Below are positions 42,976 through 50,462 of a stretch of 64,000 bases of DNA, one piece after another. The DNA is taken from the NCBI RefSeq assembly GCF_013178945.1, contig NZ_JABFDM010000009.1:124001-188000 (forward strand), given 5' to 3'. Positions within the stretch are counted from its first letter, which is position 1; each line of letters starts with the position of its first letter. The stretch comes from Bradyrhizobium aeschynomenes. Lineage in GTDB: Bacteria; Pseudomonadota; Alphaproteobacteria; Rhizobiales; Xanthobacteraceae. Under the pieces are notes generated by a model. The model was not told where the DNA came from, made no database searches, and was given only the letters and a program-made list of their open reading frames with translations. A program made the position numbers and the translations under genes.

Positions 42976-43000
42976 AACGCATCGTTTCGGCCGAAGTTCC
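42976..43000 (-). promoter_or_regulatory. EcfG-type promoter of the DUF883 gene
   Basis: On the minus strand GGAAC, 16 bp, CGTT: an exact match to the general-stress promoter. The -10 lies 41 bp from the DUF883 start. Confidence 0.78.
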
Positions 43001-43016
43001 CGGTGCCGAAACCGAA

Positions 43017-44138
43017 TCAGTCCGCAGGCAGTTGCGGCGAATCGTCCGGCAGCAGGTGCTCCTTGACGATGAGCCCGACGATCAGCAGCGGTGACGCGAG
43101 AAAGGCGCCCATCGGTCCCCATAGCCATGTCCAGAACGCCAATGCAATGAAGACGGCGAGGGCATTGAGGGCGAGGCGCCTGCCGATGATGGTGGGCGTG
43201 ACGAAGTGGCCCTCCATGAAGGTGATGACGGCGAAGATGAGCGGGGCGACCATGCCGCCGCTCAGGGTCGGGAATGCGATGACGCCCACCACGACCAGCA
43301 CCGCGAACATCGCGATCGGGCCGATGATCGGGATGAAGTTCAGCGTCGCCGCCAGCGCGCCGAGGCCGGCCGGATTCGGCATGCCTGCGATCGCGCAGGC
43401 GAGCCCGGCCGCAATGCCGACCCCGGTGTTGATGAGCGTGACCGTCAGCAGGTAGTTGCCGAGGTGCAGCTCGAGCTCGTTGAGGATTCGCAGCGTCCGC
43501 AGCCGGGCCTCGTGATCGGCGAAGGTCATGATCAGCGTCCTGCGCAGATCGCGCCAGCTCGCGATGAACAGAACCAGTGTGGCGAAGAACAGCAGGAATT
43601 CGGTGAAGGTCGGCGACAGGAATTCGATCGTCGGCTGCACCCAGTCGAACTTCGGCAGCTCCAGGCTGGTCGCGACCTGCGAGCTTCCGCCACCGATCGC
43701 GGCCTGCATCTCGTGCCACAGCGCCAGCGGCCGATCGAATACGTGCAGCTTCGCCTTGAGCGTTGCGGCAAGCTCGGGAAGGCGGTTGGTCCAGTCGAGC
43801 ACCGGTGCCGAGATCAGGCCGATGATGAAGGCGAGCCCGGCCGCTACGGCGATCACGATCACCACGGCCCCCACGCCGCGGGGCACCCGATGGCGCTCGA
43901 GAAAATTGGCGGCGGGCGACAGCATGGTGCCGACGACGAACGCCATGACGATCGGCAGAAAGAATCCTCGGGCGACATAGAGGACACCGGTCACGCAGAT
44001 CGCGGTGACGATGACGAGCGCGACGGCGACGACCTCCGCCCGTTTGATCACCGGAGGCAGATCATGGCGGCTTTCGTTCAGGGCAGAGCCGTCCTTGCCG
44101 CTGGCGAGCAGCCGCTCGGTGGGAAGTACATGCACCAT
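43017..44138 (-). CDS. AI-2E family transporter (PerM/TqsA-like)
   Basis: A 373-residue polytopic inner-membrane protein with about seven to eight membrane segments. The family hallmarks lie in the C-terminal half: NTGVGIAAGLACAIAGMPNP, LNFIPIIGPIAMFAVLV and VTPTIIGRRLALNALAVFIAL. Members export small molecules or act as Na+/H+ antiporters; autoinducer-2 export is only one case. An EcfG-type promoter lies 58 bp upstream. It is divergent from the L,D-transpeptidase. Confidence 0.87.
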   Translation of the reverse strand: MVHVLPTERLLASGKDGSALNESRHDLPPVIKRAEVVAVALVIVTAICVTGVLYVARGFFLPIVMAFVVGTMLSPAANFLERHRVPRGVGAVVIVIAVAAGLAFIIGLISAPVLDWTNRLPELAATLKAKLHVFDRPLALWHEMQAAIGGGSSQVATSLELPKFDWVQPTIEFLSPTFTEFLLFFATLVLFIASWRDLRRTLIMTFADHEARLRTLRILNELELHLGNYLLTVTLINTGVGIAAGLACAIAGMPNPAGLGALAATLNFIPIIGPIAMFAVLVVVGVIAFPTLSGGMVAPLIFAVITFMEGHFVTPTIIGRRLALNALAVFIALAFWTWLWGPMGAFLASPLLIVGLIVKEHLLPDDSPQLPAD

Positions 44139-44195
44139 GATTGCCCGATGGACCCGTTCGCGCGCGCCTCGCGTGATGACGTTCTACATTCGCTC

Positions 44196-44220
44196 AACCG
44201 TCGAAGGGGCGTGGGGTTCC
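44196..44220 (-). promoter_or_regulatory. EcfG-type promoter of the AI-2E family gene
   Basis: On the minus strand GGAAC, 16 bp, GGTT (or N17-GTT). One base differs from CGTT. It is 58 bp from the start codon. Confidence 0.6.
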
Positions 44221-44278
44221 GTCGCGAGAACGTGAGAGCTGCCGCGCTTGACTGACGCAGCGCGACCACATCGCGGCC

Positions 44279-44304
44279 GGAACTGCGGCGGCCCATCTCG
44301 CGTT
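44279..44304 (+). promoter_or_regulatory. EcfG-type promoter of the L,D-transpeptidase gene
   Basis: GGAAC, 17 bp, CGTT: an exact match with the longer permitted spacing, 54 bp before the start. It is back to back with the promoter for the AI-2E family gene. Confidence 0.75.
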
Positions 44305-44357
44305 TGTTGAGGCAATTGCGCATCGCATTCGCGGTGCTGGTCTATAGGGGGCATCCC

Positions 44358-45104
44358 ATGACAAACCTCGTTTCCGGTCAACGCTGCCGCGCGCGGCGAA
44401 CCGCATCGACGATCGCCATCGCCGCCGCGCTCCTGCTGGCACCGGGTATGACCGCCTCTCACGCGCAGAGCCTCGGCTATGCGCCGGTCGAGCAGCAGAT
44501 GTTTCCGCCGGACGACCAGACTGCGCCTGCGGCCAGCCAGGATGAGGACAGCCTGCTGCCTGATCGGCTGCGCCGCACGATCGTCACGCTCGACACCCGC
44601 GAGGCGCCCGGCACGATCATCATCGATACGGCCAACACCTATCTCTACTACGTGCTCGGCGGCGGCCGTGCGTTGCGCTATGGCGTCGGCGTCGGGCGCG
44701 AAGGCTTCACCTGGTCGGGCGTGCAGACGGTCTCGCGCAAGGCGGAATGGCCGGACTGGCATCCGCCGGCCCAGATGATCGCGCGTCAGCCCTATCTGCC
44801 GCGCTTCATGGCCGGCGGTCCGGGCAATCCGCTCGGAGCCCGCGCGATGTATCTCGGCTCGAGCGAATATCGCATCCATGGCACCAACGATCCGACGACG
44901 ATCGGCAGGTTCGTGTCCTCCGGCTGCATCCGCCTGACCAACGAGGATGTCTCGGACCTGTTCAGCCGCGTGCAGGTCGGCACCAAGGTCGTGGTGCTGC
45001 CGAAGAATGCGTCGCTGCAGGCAAGCGCCGGTCGCGTGCCGCGCGTGACGTCGTTGCCCTCCGGCCGGCAGGCGATGTCGCTGCCGGTGGCCGCCGTCAA
45101 CTGA
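44358..45104 (+). CDS. L,D-transpeptidase (YkuD)
   Basis: A 248-residue periplasmic enzyme that makes 3-3 peptidoglycan cross-links or attaches proteins to peptidoglycan. The signal peptide ends at SHA-Q (about residue 35). The YkuD domain (about 82-213) has the catalytic His174 (YRIHGTND) and Cys190 in SSGCIRL. AGGGGG lies 6 bp before ATG 44358. It is under a candidate EcfG promoter and is followed after 15 bp by a DUF2865 gene. Confidence 0.92.
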   Translation: MTNLVSGQRCRARRTASTIAIAAALLLAPGMTASHAQSLGYAPVEQQMFPPDDQTAPAASQDEDSLLPDRLRRTIVTLDTREAPGTIIIDTANTYLYYVLGGGRALRYGVGVGREGFTWSGVQTVSRKAEWPDWHPPAQMIARQPYLPRFMAGGPGNPLGARAMYLGSSEYRIHGTNDPTTIGRFVSSGCIRLTNEDVSDLFSRVQVGTKVVVLPKNASLQASAGRVPRVTSLPSGRQAMSLPVAAVN

Positions 45105-45119
45105 TCTAGGAGTGCGTTC

Positions 45120-45779
45120 ATGACCAGCCGAAGGGCCCTTGCAATCATCTCGCTCGCGACCGTGGTCGGCGCGGGTGCGCTGGCTGCGCCGAGCGCCGCC
45201 CGTGCGCAGGATTTCTTCTCCGCGCTGTTCGGCGGCTTCCACGCGCGGCCGGCGCCGCAGCCCTATATCCGCATGCCGTTCGCCGATGAGGCGCCGCCGG
45301 CGCCACGCCCGGCGCCGCGGGGAGATGTCACGTACCGCGGCGGCAGCAGCAGCGTCGCCTGGTGCGTACGCACCTGTGATGGCCGCTACTTCCCGCTCGG
45401 CGCCACCGGCGACCAGAGCAAGGAGGCGACGTGCAACAGCTTCTGCCCGGCGTCCAAGACCGAGGTCGTGTATGGCAGCACGATCGATAGCGCCGAGACT
45501 GACGGCGGCAGGCCGTATTCGGCACTGCCCAACGCGTTCAAGTATCGGACCGAGGTGCTCGACGGCTGCACCTGCAACGGCAAGGACCATTTCGGCCTTG
45601 CCAAAGTGTCGATCGACAACGACCCGACCCTGCGCAAGGGCGACGTCGTTGCCAGCGAGGACGGCCTGAAGGTCGCCAACCGGAGCGCGGGCCGCAAGAG
45701 CGCCGAGCTCAACTTCTCGCCGGCGCCGGCGGCGCTGCGCGCCAAATATGAGCGCGCGCCGGTCATGGCATCGGACTGA
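45120..45779 (+). CDS. DUF2865 domain secreted protein
   Basis: A 219-residue exported protein. The signal peptide ends near AARAQ (about residue 30). A Pro-rich segment (45-67) precedes the DUF2865 domain with the Cys pattern VAWCVRTCDGRYFPL, CNSFCPAS and GCTCNG, suggesting disulfides. It is probably co-transcribed with the L,D-transpeptidase, so an envelope role under stress is inferred. No enzymatic motif. Confidence 0.82.
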   Translation: MTSRRALAIISLATVVGAGALAAPSAARAQDFFSALFGGFHARPAPQPYIRMPFADEAPPAPRPAPRGDVTYRGGSSSVAWCVRTCDGRYFPLGATGDQSKEATCNSFCPASKTEVVYGSTIDSAETDGGRPYSALPNAFKYRTEVLDGCTCNGKDHFGLAKVSIDNDPTLRKGDVVASEDGLKVANRSAGRKSAELNFSPAPAALRAKYERAPVMASD

Positions 45780-45792
45780 GCACGGCGCGGCA

Positions 45793-47886
45793 TCAGGCCG
45801 CGCGGATCTTGCCGAGGAAGTCCGTGACCTGATGGCCGAGACTCCTGCTCTGGTGCTCCAGCGTCTCCGAGGCGTTGCGCACGTTCTCCGCCGCGGCCGC
45901 AGCCGCATCCGCGTCCGACTTCACCCCGGTGATGTTGTCGGACACGTTCTTGGTGCCGTCGGCGGCAAACTGCGTGCTGCGCGAAATCTCCTGCGTGGCT
46001 GCGCCCTGCTCCTGCACGGCGGCGGCAATGGCGGTTGCGACCTCGTTGACCTCGCCGATGATGCCGCCGATGCGCTGGATGGCGTCGATCGCATCGTTGG
46101 CGACCCGCTGGATGTCGGCGATCTGCTCCGAGATCTCATCGGTCGCCTTCGCGGTCTGGCTTGCCAATGTTTTCACCTCAGAGGCGACGACGGCAAAACC
46201 CTTGCCGGCCTCGCCGGCGCGCGCGGCTTCGATGGTCGCATTCAGCGCCAGAAGGTTGGTCTGCGAAGCGATGCTGTTGATCAGGCCGACGACCTCGCCG
46301 ATGCGGTTGGCCGATTGCGACAGGCCCTGCACGGTGCCATCCGTCATGCGCGCCTGCTCGACGGCGCGGCTGGCGATCCCCGCCGCATGCGAGGCCTGCT
46401 TGGAGATGTCGGCGATCGAGGCGTTCAGCTCCTCCGCAGCGGACGCGACGGTCTGCACGCTCATCGACGCGTCATTCGAGGCCTTCGAGGCCACCTCGGC
46501 GCGGGCATTGGTCTGCCGGGACACGTTGGTCAGGCCCGCCGACGTCGCCTGCATGTCGGTCGAAGCCCGGCCGAGCTGCTCCAGGGACGCGCCGACGAGG
46601 CCTTCGAACTCGGCCACATAGGCTTCGATCGCGCGCTGGCGCGCGGCCGTGGCGGCATTGCGCTCGCGCTCCTGAGCCTCGATCGCAAGCTTGTCCTGCG
46701 CCTGCTGCTTGAACGTCTCGAGCGCACGGGCCAACGCGCCGATCTCGTCCTGGCGCTGGATGTAGCCGGTGTTGACGGCGAGATCGCCCGAGGCCACTTT
46801 CAGCATTGCATCGCGCATCGTGTGGAGCGGGACGATCACGTGCCCGCTGATAGCCATGATGGCGCCGGTTGCGGCGATGATGGCCAGAATGAGCAGCGCG
46901 GACTGCAGCAGTAGCGAGCGCAGAGCGGCGGCATTCTGGGCGCTGGCCTGCTGTTTCGCTGCATCGAGCGCGGCATCCGCGACGGTGATCGCCGTGGCCA
47001 TGCGCCCCACCGCGAGCGGGCTCCATTGCGTGGTCGTGATCTCCGGCTTCTCGCCCTTGACGACCGCAGCAACGAGCCGGTCTGCGAGCCCCGTATACTG
47101 CGGCTCGAAATAGGCGGTCTGCGCCGCCTTGAGTGCCGTCGAGAGGGCCGGCGGCAGCTCCATGCCGCTCGTCGAGAGCTGCAGCGCCGTCCAGCTCGCC
47201 TCGGCTCCACCCATGAGCTTGGTATAGGCGAGCTGGTTCTCGGGCGAGATGCTGCCGGAATTGATGGCGTTGCCGACGATCGACGACGCCTCGCCCGCGA
47301 CGCTGCGCAGCAGCCAGGCGAACTGCTTGATCGACAGCAACTGGTCGATGGCCGCATCCTGATGATTGACGCTGGTGACCAGCGCCGTGCTGATCTTGTC
47401 GAGTGTCGTCAGCAGCGCGCTGACCGTCTGCACATAATTATCTGCGAGCGCCAGGCGACGCTGGGATTTCGGCTTGGCGACTTCGCTCCAGAACTCGGTT
47501 TGATAGCCAATAAGCGCTTTCTCGAGCCGCTCGAGCTCCGGGATGAGGGATTGGCTCTGCGCGAATTCGATCGTCGGCAGCAGCTCGCGGGCGCGCGCCA
47601 GCGCGGGCATTTCGGTGTCGCGCAGTGAGCGCACATATTTTTCGGCTGCCGGCTCCATCGCCTGTTCGGCATTGATCGCGCGGGGCGTGGTCGACCGGTC
47701 GCTGCGCAGGTTGGTCATCGCCGTGAACAGGAATGCCGAGGCGTCGGTGACCTTGAGGATGTTGCCGGTGACCTGCAGCCGCCGCCATGACTCCCACGAA
47801 TTCCAGGCGAAGGTGCCGATGATGATCAGCGCGGCAATGGTGATGACGGTCTTCAGGATCGCGGCGACGGTGAAGCGACTAAGCAT
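45793..47886 (-). CDS. Methyl-accepting chemotaxis protein
   Basis: A 697-residue transmembrane chemoreceptor. Membrane segment 1 is at about 9-28 and segment 2 near 320-345, enclosing a periplasmic all-helical ligand domain of about 290 residues. HAMP follows (MRDAMLKVASGDLAVNTG), then the signalling domain with the hairpin tip VVGLINSIASQTNLLALNATIEAARAGEAG (given in parts). The C-terminus (DFLGKIRAA) lacks the NWETF tether for CheR. The receptor upstream has the same length and a near-identical signalling domain. Confidence 0.93.
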   Translation of the reverse strand: MLSRFTVAAILKTVITIAALIIIGTFAWNSWESWRRLQVTGNILKVTDASAFLFTAMTNLRSDRSTTPRAINAEQAMEPAAEKYVRSLRDTEMPALARARELLPTIEFAQSQSLIPELERLEKALIGYQTEFWSEVAKPKSQRRLALADNYVQTVSALLTTLDKISTALVTSVNHQDAAIDQLLSIKQFAWLLRSVAGEASSIVGNAINSGSISPENQLAYTKLMGGAEASWTALQLSTSGMELPPALSTALKAAQTAYFEPQYTGLADRLVAAVVKGEKPEITTTQWSPLAVGRMATAITVADAALDAAKQQASAQNAAALRSLLLQSALLILAIIAATGAIMAISGHVIVPLHTMRDAMLKVASGDLAVNTGYIQRQDEIGALARALETFKQQAQDKLAIEAQERERNAATAARQRAIEAYVAEFEGLVGASLEQLGRASTDMQATSAGLTNVSRQTNARAEVASKASNDASMSVQTVASAAEELNASIADISKQASHAAGIASRAVEQARMTDGTVQGLSQSANRIGEVVGLINSIASQTNLLALNATIEAARAGEAGKGFAVVASEVKTLASQTAKATDEISEQIADIQRVANDAIDAIQRIGGIIGEVNEVATAIAAAVQEQGAATQEISRSTQFAADGTKNVSDNITGVKSDADAAAAAAENVRNASETLEHQSRSLGHQVTDFLGKIRAA

Positions 47887-47961
47887 GGGTCTCTCGAACT
47901 CTCCGGGTCTTCCGGTGTGCTAGGTGGTAACAAGTTAAATCCGAGTGATCTCCACAAGTCG

Positions 47962-50055
47962 TCAGGCCGCCCGAATCTTGCCCAGGAAGTCCGTGACCTG
48001 ATGGCCGAGGCTCCTGCTCTGGTGCTCCAGCGTCTCCGACGCATGCCGCACGTTCTCCGCCGCAGCCGCTGCCGCGTCGGCATCCGACTTCACGCCGGTG
48101 ATGTTGTCGGAGACGTTCTTGGTGCCGTCGGCCGCGAACTGGGTGCTGCGTGAAATCTCCTGGGTCGCCGCGCCCTGCTCCTGCACAGCCGCGGCGATCG
48201 CGGTGGCCACCTCGTTGACCTCGCCGATGATGCCGCCGATGCGCTGGATGGCGTCGATCGCGTCGTTGGCGACGCGCTGAATGTCGGAGATCTGCTCGGA
48301 GATTTCGTCAGTGGCCTTGGCGGTCTGGCTCGCCAGTGTCTTGACCTCGGAGGCCACCACCGCAAAGCCCTTGCCGGCCTCGCCGGCGCGCGCCGCCTCG
48401 ATGGTCGCGTTGAGCGCCAGCAGGTTGGTCTGCGAGGCGATGCTGTTGATCAGTCCGACCACCTCGCCAATGCGGTTCGCCGACTGCGACAGGCCCTGCA
48501 CCGTGCCATCGGTCATGCGCGCCTGCTCGACGGCACGGCTGGCGATCCCCGCGGCATGGGAGGCCTGCTTGCTGATATCGGCGATCGAGGCGTTGAGCTG
48601 CTCCGCGGCGGAGGCGACCGTCTGCACGCTCATGGAGGCGTCGTTCGAGGCCTTCTCGGCGACCTCGGCGCGGGCGTTGGTCTGCCGCGACACGTTGGTC
48701 AGGCTGGCCGACGTCGCCTGCATGTCGGTGGAGGCCCGGCCCAGCTGGTCGAGCGATTTGCGGACCAGTCCCTCGAACTCGGCGACATAGGCTTCGATCG
48801 CGCGCTGGCGCGTCGCGGTTGCGGCGTTGCGCTCGCGCTCCTGGGCTTCGATCGCGAGCTTGTCCTGCGCCTGCTGCTTGAATGTCTCGAGCGCATTGGC
48901 CAGCGCGCCGATCTCGTCCTGCCGATTGGTGTAGCCGGTGTCGACGCTGAGGTCGCCACCTGCGACCGCGAGCATGGCGTCGCGCATCCGGTGCAGCGGA
49001 CGGATGACGCGCCCGGTGACGGCAGCCATGGCCGCGCCGCTCAGGACCAGGGCGGTGAGCAGCAGCACAAGCTGAAGGATCAGCGACTCCGTCGCTGCGC
49101 TCTGCTGCGCGCTGGAATGCTCCTTGGCGGCGTCGAGCGCCGCCTCGGCCAGGGCGACGGCGCTCGTCATCTTGTTCACCGAAAACGGGCTCCACTGATA
49201 GGCGGTCAGCTCCGGCTTCTCGCCCTTCTGCAGCGCGGCCAGCAGGCGCTCGCGCAGGCCGGCATAGTCCGGGGTGAAATAGGCCTTCTCCGTGGTCGAC
49301 ATGGCGGCAGAGAGCGCGGGGGACATCTCCATGCCGGCGGTGGCGAGCTGGACGGCCTTCCATCCGGTCTCGATGCCGCCGACCAGCTTGTTGTAGGCCA
49401 GCACCGCGTCCGGGGAGACCTTGCCTGTGGTCAGTCCGTTGCTGACGACCAGCGACGCTTCACCGGCCGTGTTGCGCATCAGCCAGGCCATCTGCTTGAT
49501 CATCAGCAACTGGTCGACGGTCGCGCTCTGGTGGTTGACGCTGGCGGCAACATTGACCGAGATCTTGTCGAGCAGCGCCAGCAGTGCGTCGAACGTCTCG
49601 CCATATTCCTTCGCCAAGCCAGCCCGGCGGGCGGCCTTCGGCTTGACGATCTCGATCCAGAATTCGGCATGCTCGGCCGTGATGGTCTTGTTGAGCCGGT
49701 CGAGATCGGCGATCAGGGCCTGCGCTTGCGCAAAAGCGATGCTCTTCAACAGATCGAGGCTGCGGTTCAGCGCCGGCACGTAGATGTCGCGGGCCGAGCG
49801 CAGGAACTTCTCGGTGTCGGCATCCATCGCCTGGTCCGCGTTGAGCACCCTGATCGTCGTCGAACGGTCGCTGCGCATGCTGTTCATCGCCTTGAACACG
49901 ACGCCCGACACCTCCGCCACCCGCGCGATCCGCTGGGCGGATTGCAGCCTGCTCCAGGAGGTCCAGGCGTTGAGCGAAAACAGGGTGATGACGGCAAGGG
50001 CGGCCGTGACGATCACCGTCTTCAGCAGTGAGGAGATGGTCAGGCGGTTCAGCAT
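47962..50055 (-). CDS. Methyl-accepting chemotaxis protein, tandem paralogue
   Basis: A 697-residue receptor with the same architecture as its downstream neighbour: membrane segment at about 8-28, periplasmic domain, second segment, HAMP (MRDAMLAVAGGDLSVDTG) and signalling domain. The signalling domains differ at only a few residues (for example ISDIQ against IADIQ, VRHAS against VRNAS), while the periplasmic domains have diverged, so the two probably sense different ligands. ATG 50055 (MLNRLTISSLLK) follows AAGAGA; the frame opens further upstream. Confidence 0.93.
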   Translation of the reverse strand: MLNRLTISSLLKTVIVTAALAVITLFSLNAWTSWSRLQSAQRIARVAEVSGVVFKAMNSMRSDRSTTIRVLNADQAMDADTEKFLRSARDIYVPALNRSLDLLKSIAFAQAQALIADLDRLNKTITAEHAEFWIEIVKPKAARRAGLAKEYGETFDALLALLDKISVNVAASVNHQSATVDQLLMIKQMAWLMRNTAGEASLVVSNGLTTGKVSPDAVLAYNKLVGGIETGWKAVQLATAGMEMSPALSAAMSTTEKAYFTPDYAGLRERLLAALQKGEKPELTAYQWSPFSVNKMTSAVALAEAALDAAKEHSSAQQSAATESLILQLVLLLTALVLSGAAMAAVTGRVIRPLHRMRDAMLAVAGGDLSVDTGYTNRQDEIGALANALETFKQQAQDKLAIEAQERERNAATATRQRAIEAYVAEFEGLVRKSLDQLGRASTDMQATSASLTNVSRQTNARAEVAEKASNDASMSVQTVASAAEQLNASIADISKQASHAAGIASRAVEQARMTDGTVQGLSQSANRIGEVVGLINSIASQTNLLALNATIEAARAGEAGKGFAVVASEVKTLASQTAKATDEISEQISDIQRVANDAIDAIQRIGGIIGEVNEVATAIAAAVQEQGAATQEISRSTQFAADGTKNVSDNITGVKSDADAAAAAAENVRHASETLEHQSRSLGHQVTDFLGKIRAA

Positions 50056-50175
50056 GGCGGTCTCTTGAATCCTTGAAAGCTCAGGGATTTTGCGGGCCAA
50101 CGGTAAAGATTCGGCCGTCGCTTCGACTCGGTAGAACTACGGGACCAGTGCCTCTCATGCCCAAGTTCCGGGCAC

Positions 50176-50200
50176 GGAACCAACGCTCGACAGGCGGGTT
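50176..50200 (+). promoter_or_regulatory. EcfG-type promoter of the 51-residue membrane peptide
   Basis: GGAAC, 16 bp, GGTT; one base from CGTT. The -10 is 42 bp from the start codon. The -35 lies in a palindrome GTTCCG-N4-CGGAAC (50165-50180). Confidence 0.6.
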
Positions 50201-50241
50201 AGGTCGGCAACCGCAGTCCATGCCTTGCAGAGGGGTCGTTC

Positions 50242-50397
50242 ATGCTCATCAGTGCTCTCGTCACGTTCCTCGTCGTCATCCTGATCCTGTATCTGATCAA
50301 CCTGCTGCCGCTCGACGGCCGGGCCAAGCAGATCTGCCGCGTGATCGTGATCGTGCTGGGCGTGATCTCGCTGCTGCGCTACATCGCGGTGATATGA
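50242..50397 (+). CDS. Small membrane protein, 51 residues (Thivi_2564-like)
   Basis: An ORF from ATG 50242 to TGA 50397. It encodes two hydrophobic helices (LISALVTFLVVILILYLINL and VIVIVLGVISLLRYIAVI) joined by LPLDGRAKQICR, a layout I associate with the Thivi_2564 family of tiny membrane proteins. GAGGGG lies 6 bp before the ATG. A candidate EcfG promoter sits directly upstream and a terminator follows. Confidence 0.75.
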   Translation: MLISALVTFLVVILILYLINLLPLDGRAKQICRVIVIVLGVISLLRYIAVI

Positions 50398-50429
50398 ACT
50401 AGCATCATGTTACCTCCTGCAGATCAAAA

Positions 50430-50456
50430 AAAGCCCCGGCTGATCGCCGGGGCTTT
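50430..50456. terminator. Bidirectional rho-independent terminator
   Basis: AAAGCCCCGGC and GCCGGGGCTTT form an 11-bp stem with a 5-base loop between the convergent membrane-peptide and malate synthase genes; A-runs and T-runs flank the stem. Confidence 0.85.
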
Positions 50457-50462
50457 GCAGTG

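Noticed and set aside
45748..46914. A plus-strand open frame, and a similar one at 48556-50031.
   Set aside because: Both mirror the minus-strand chemoreceptor genes; their similarity to each other only reflects that duplication.
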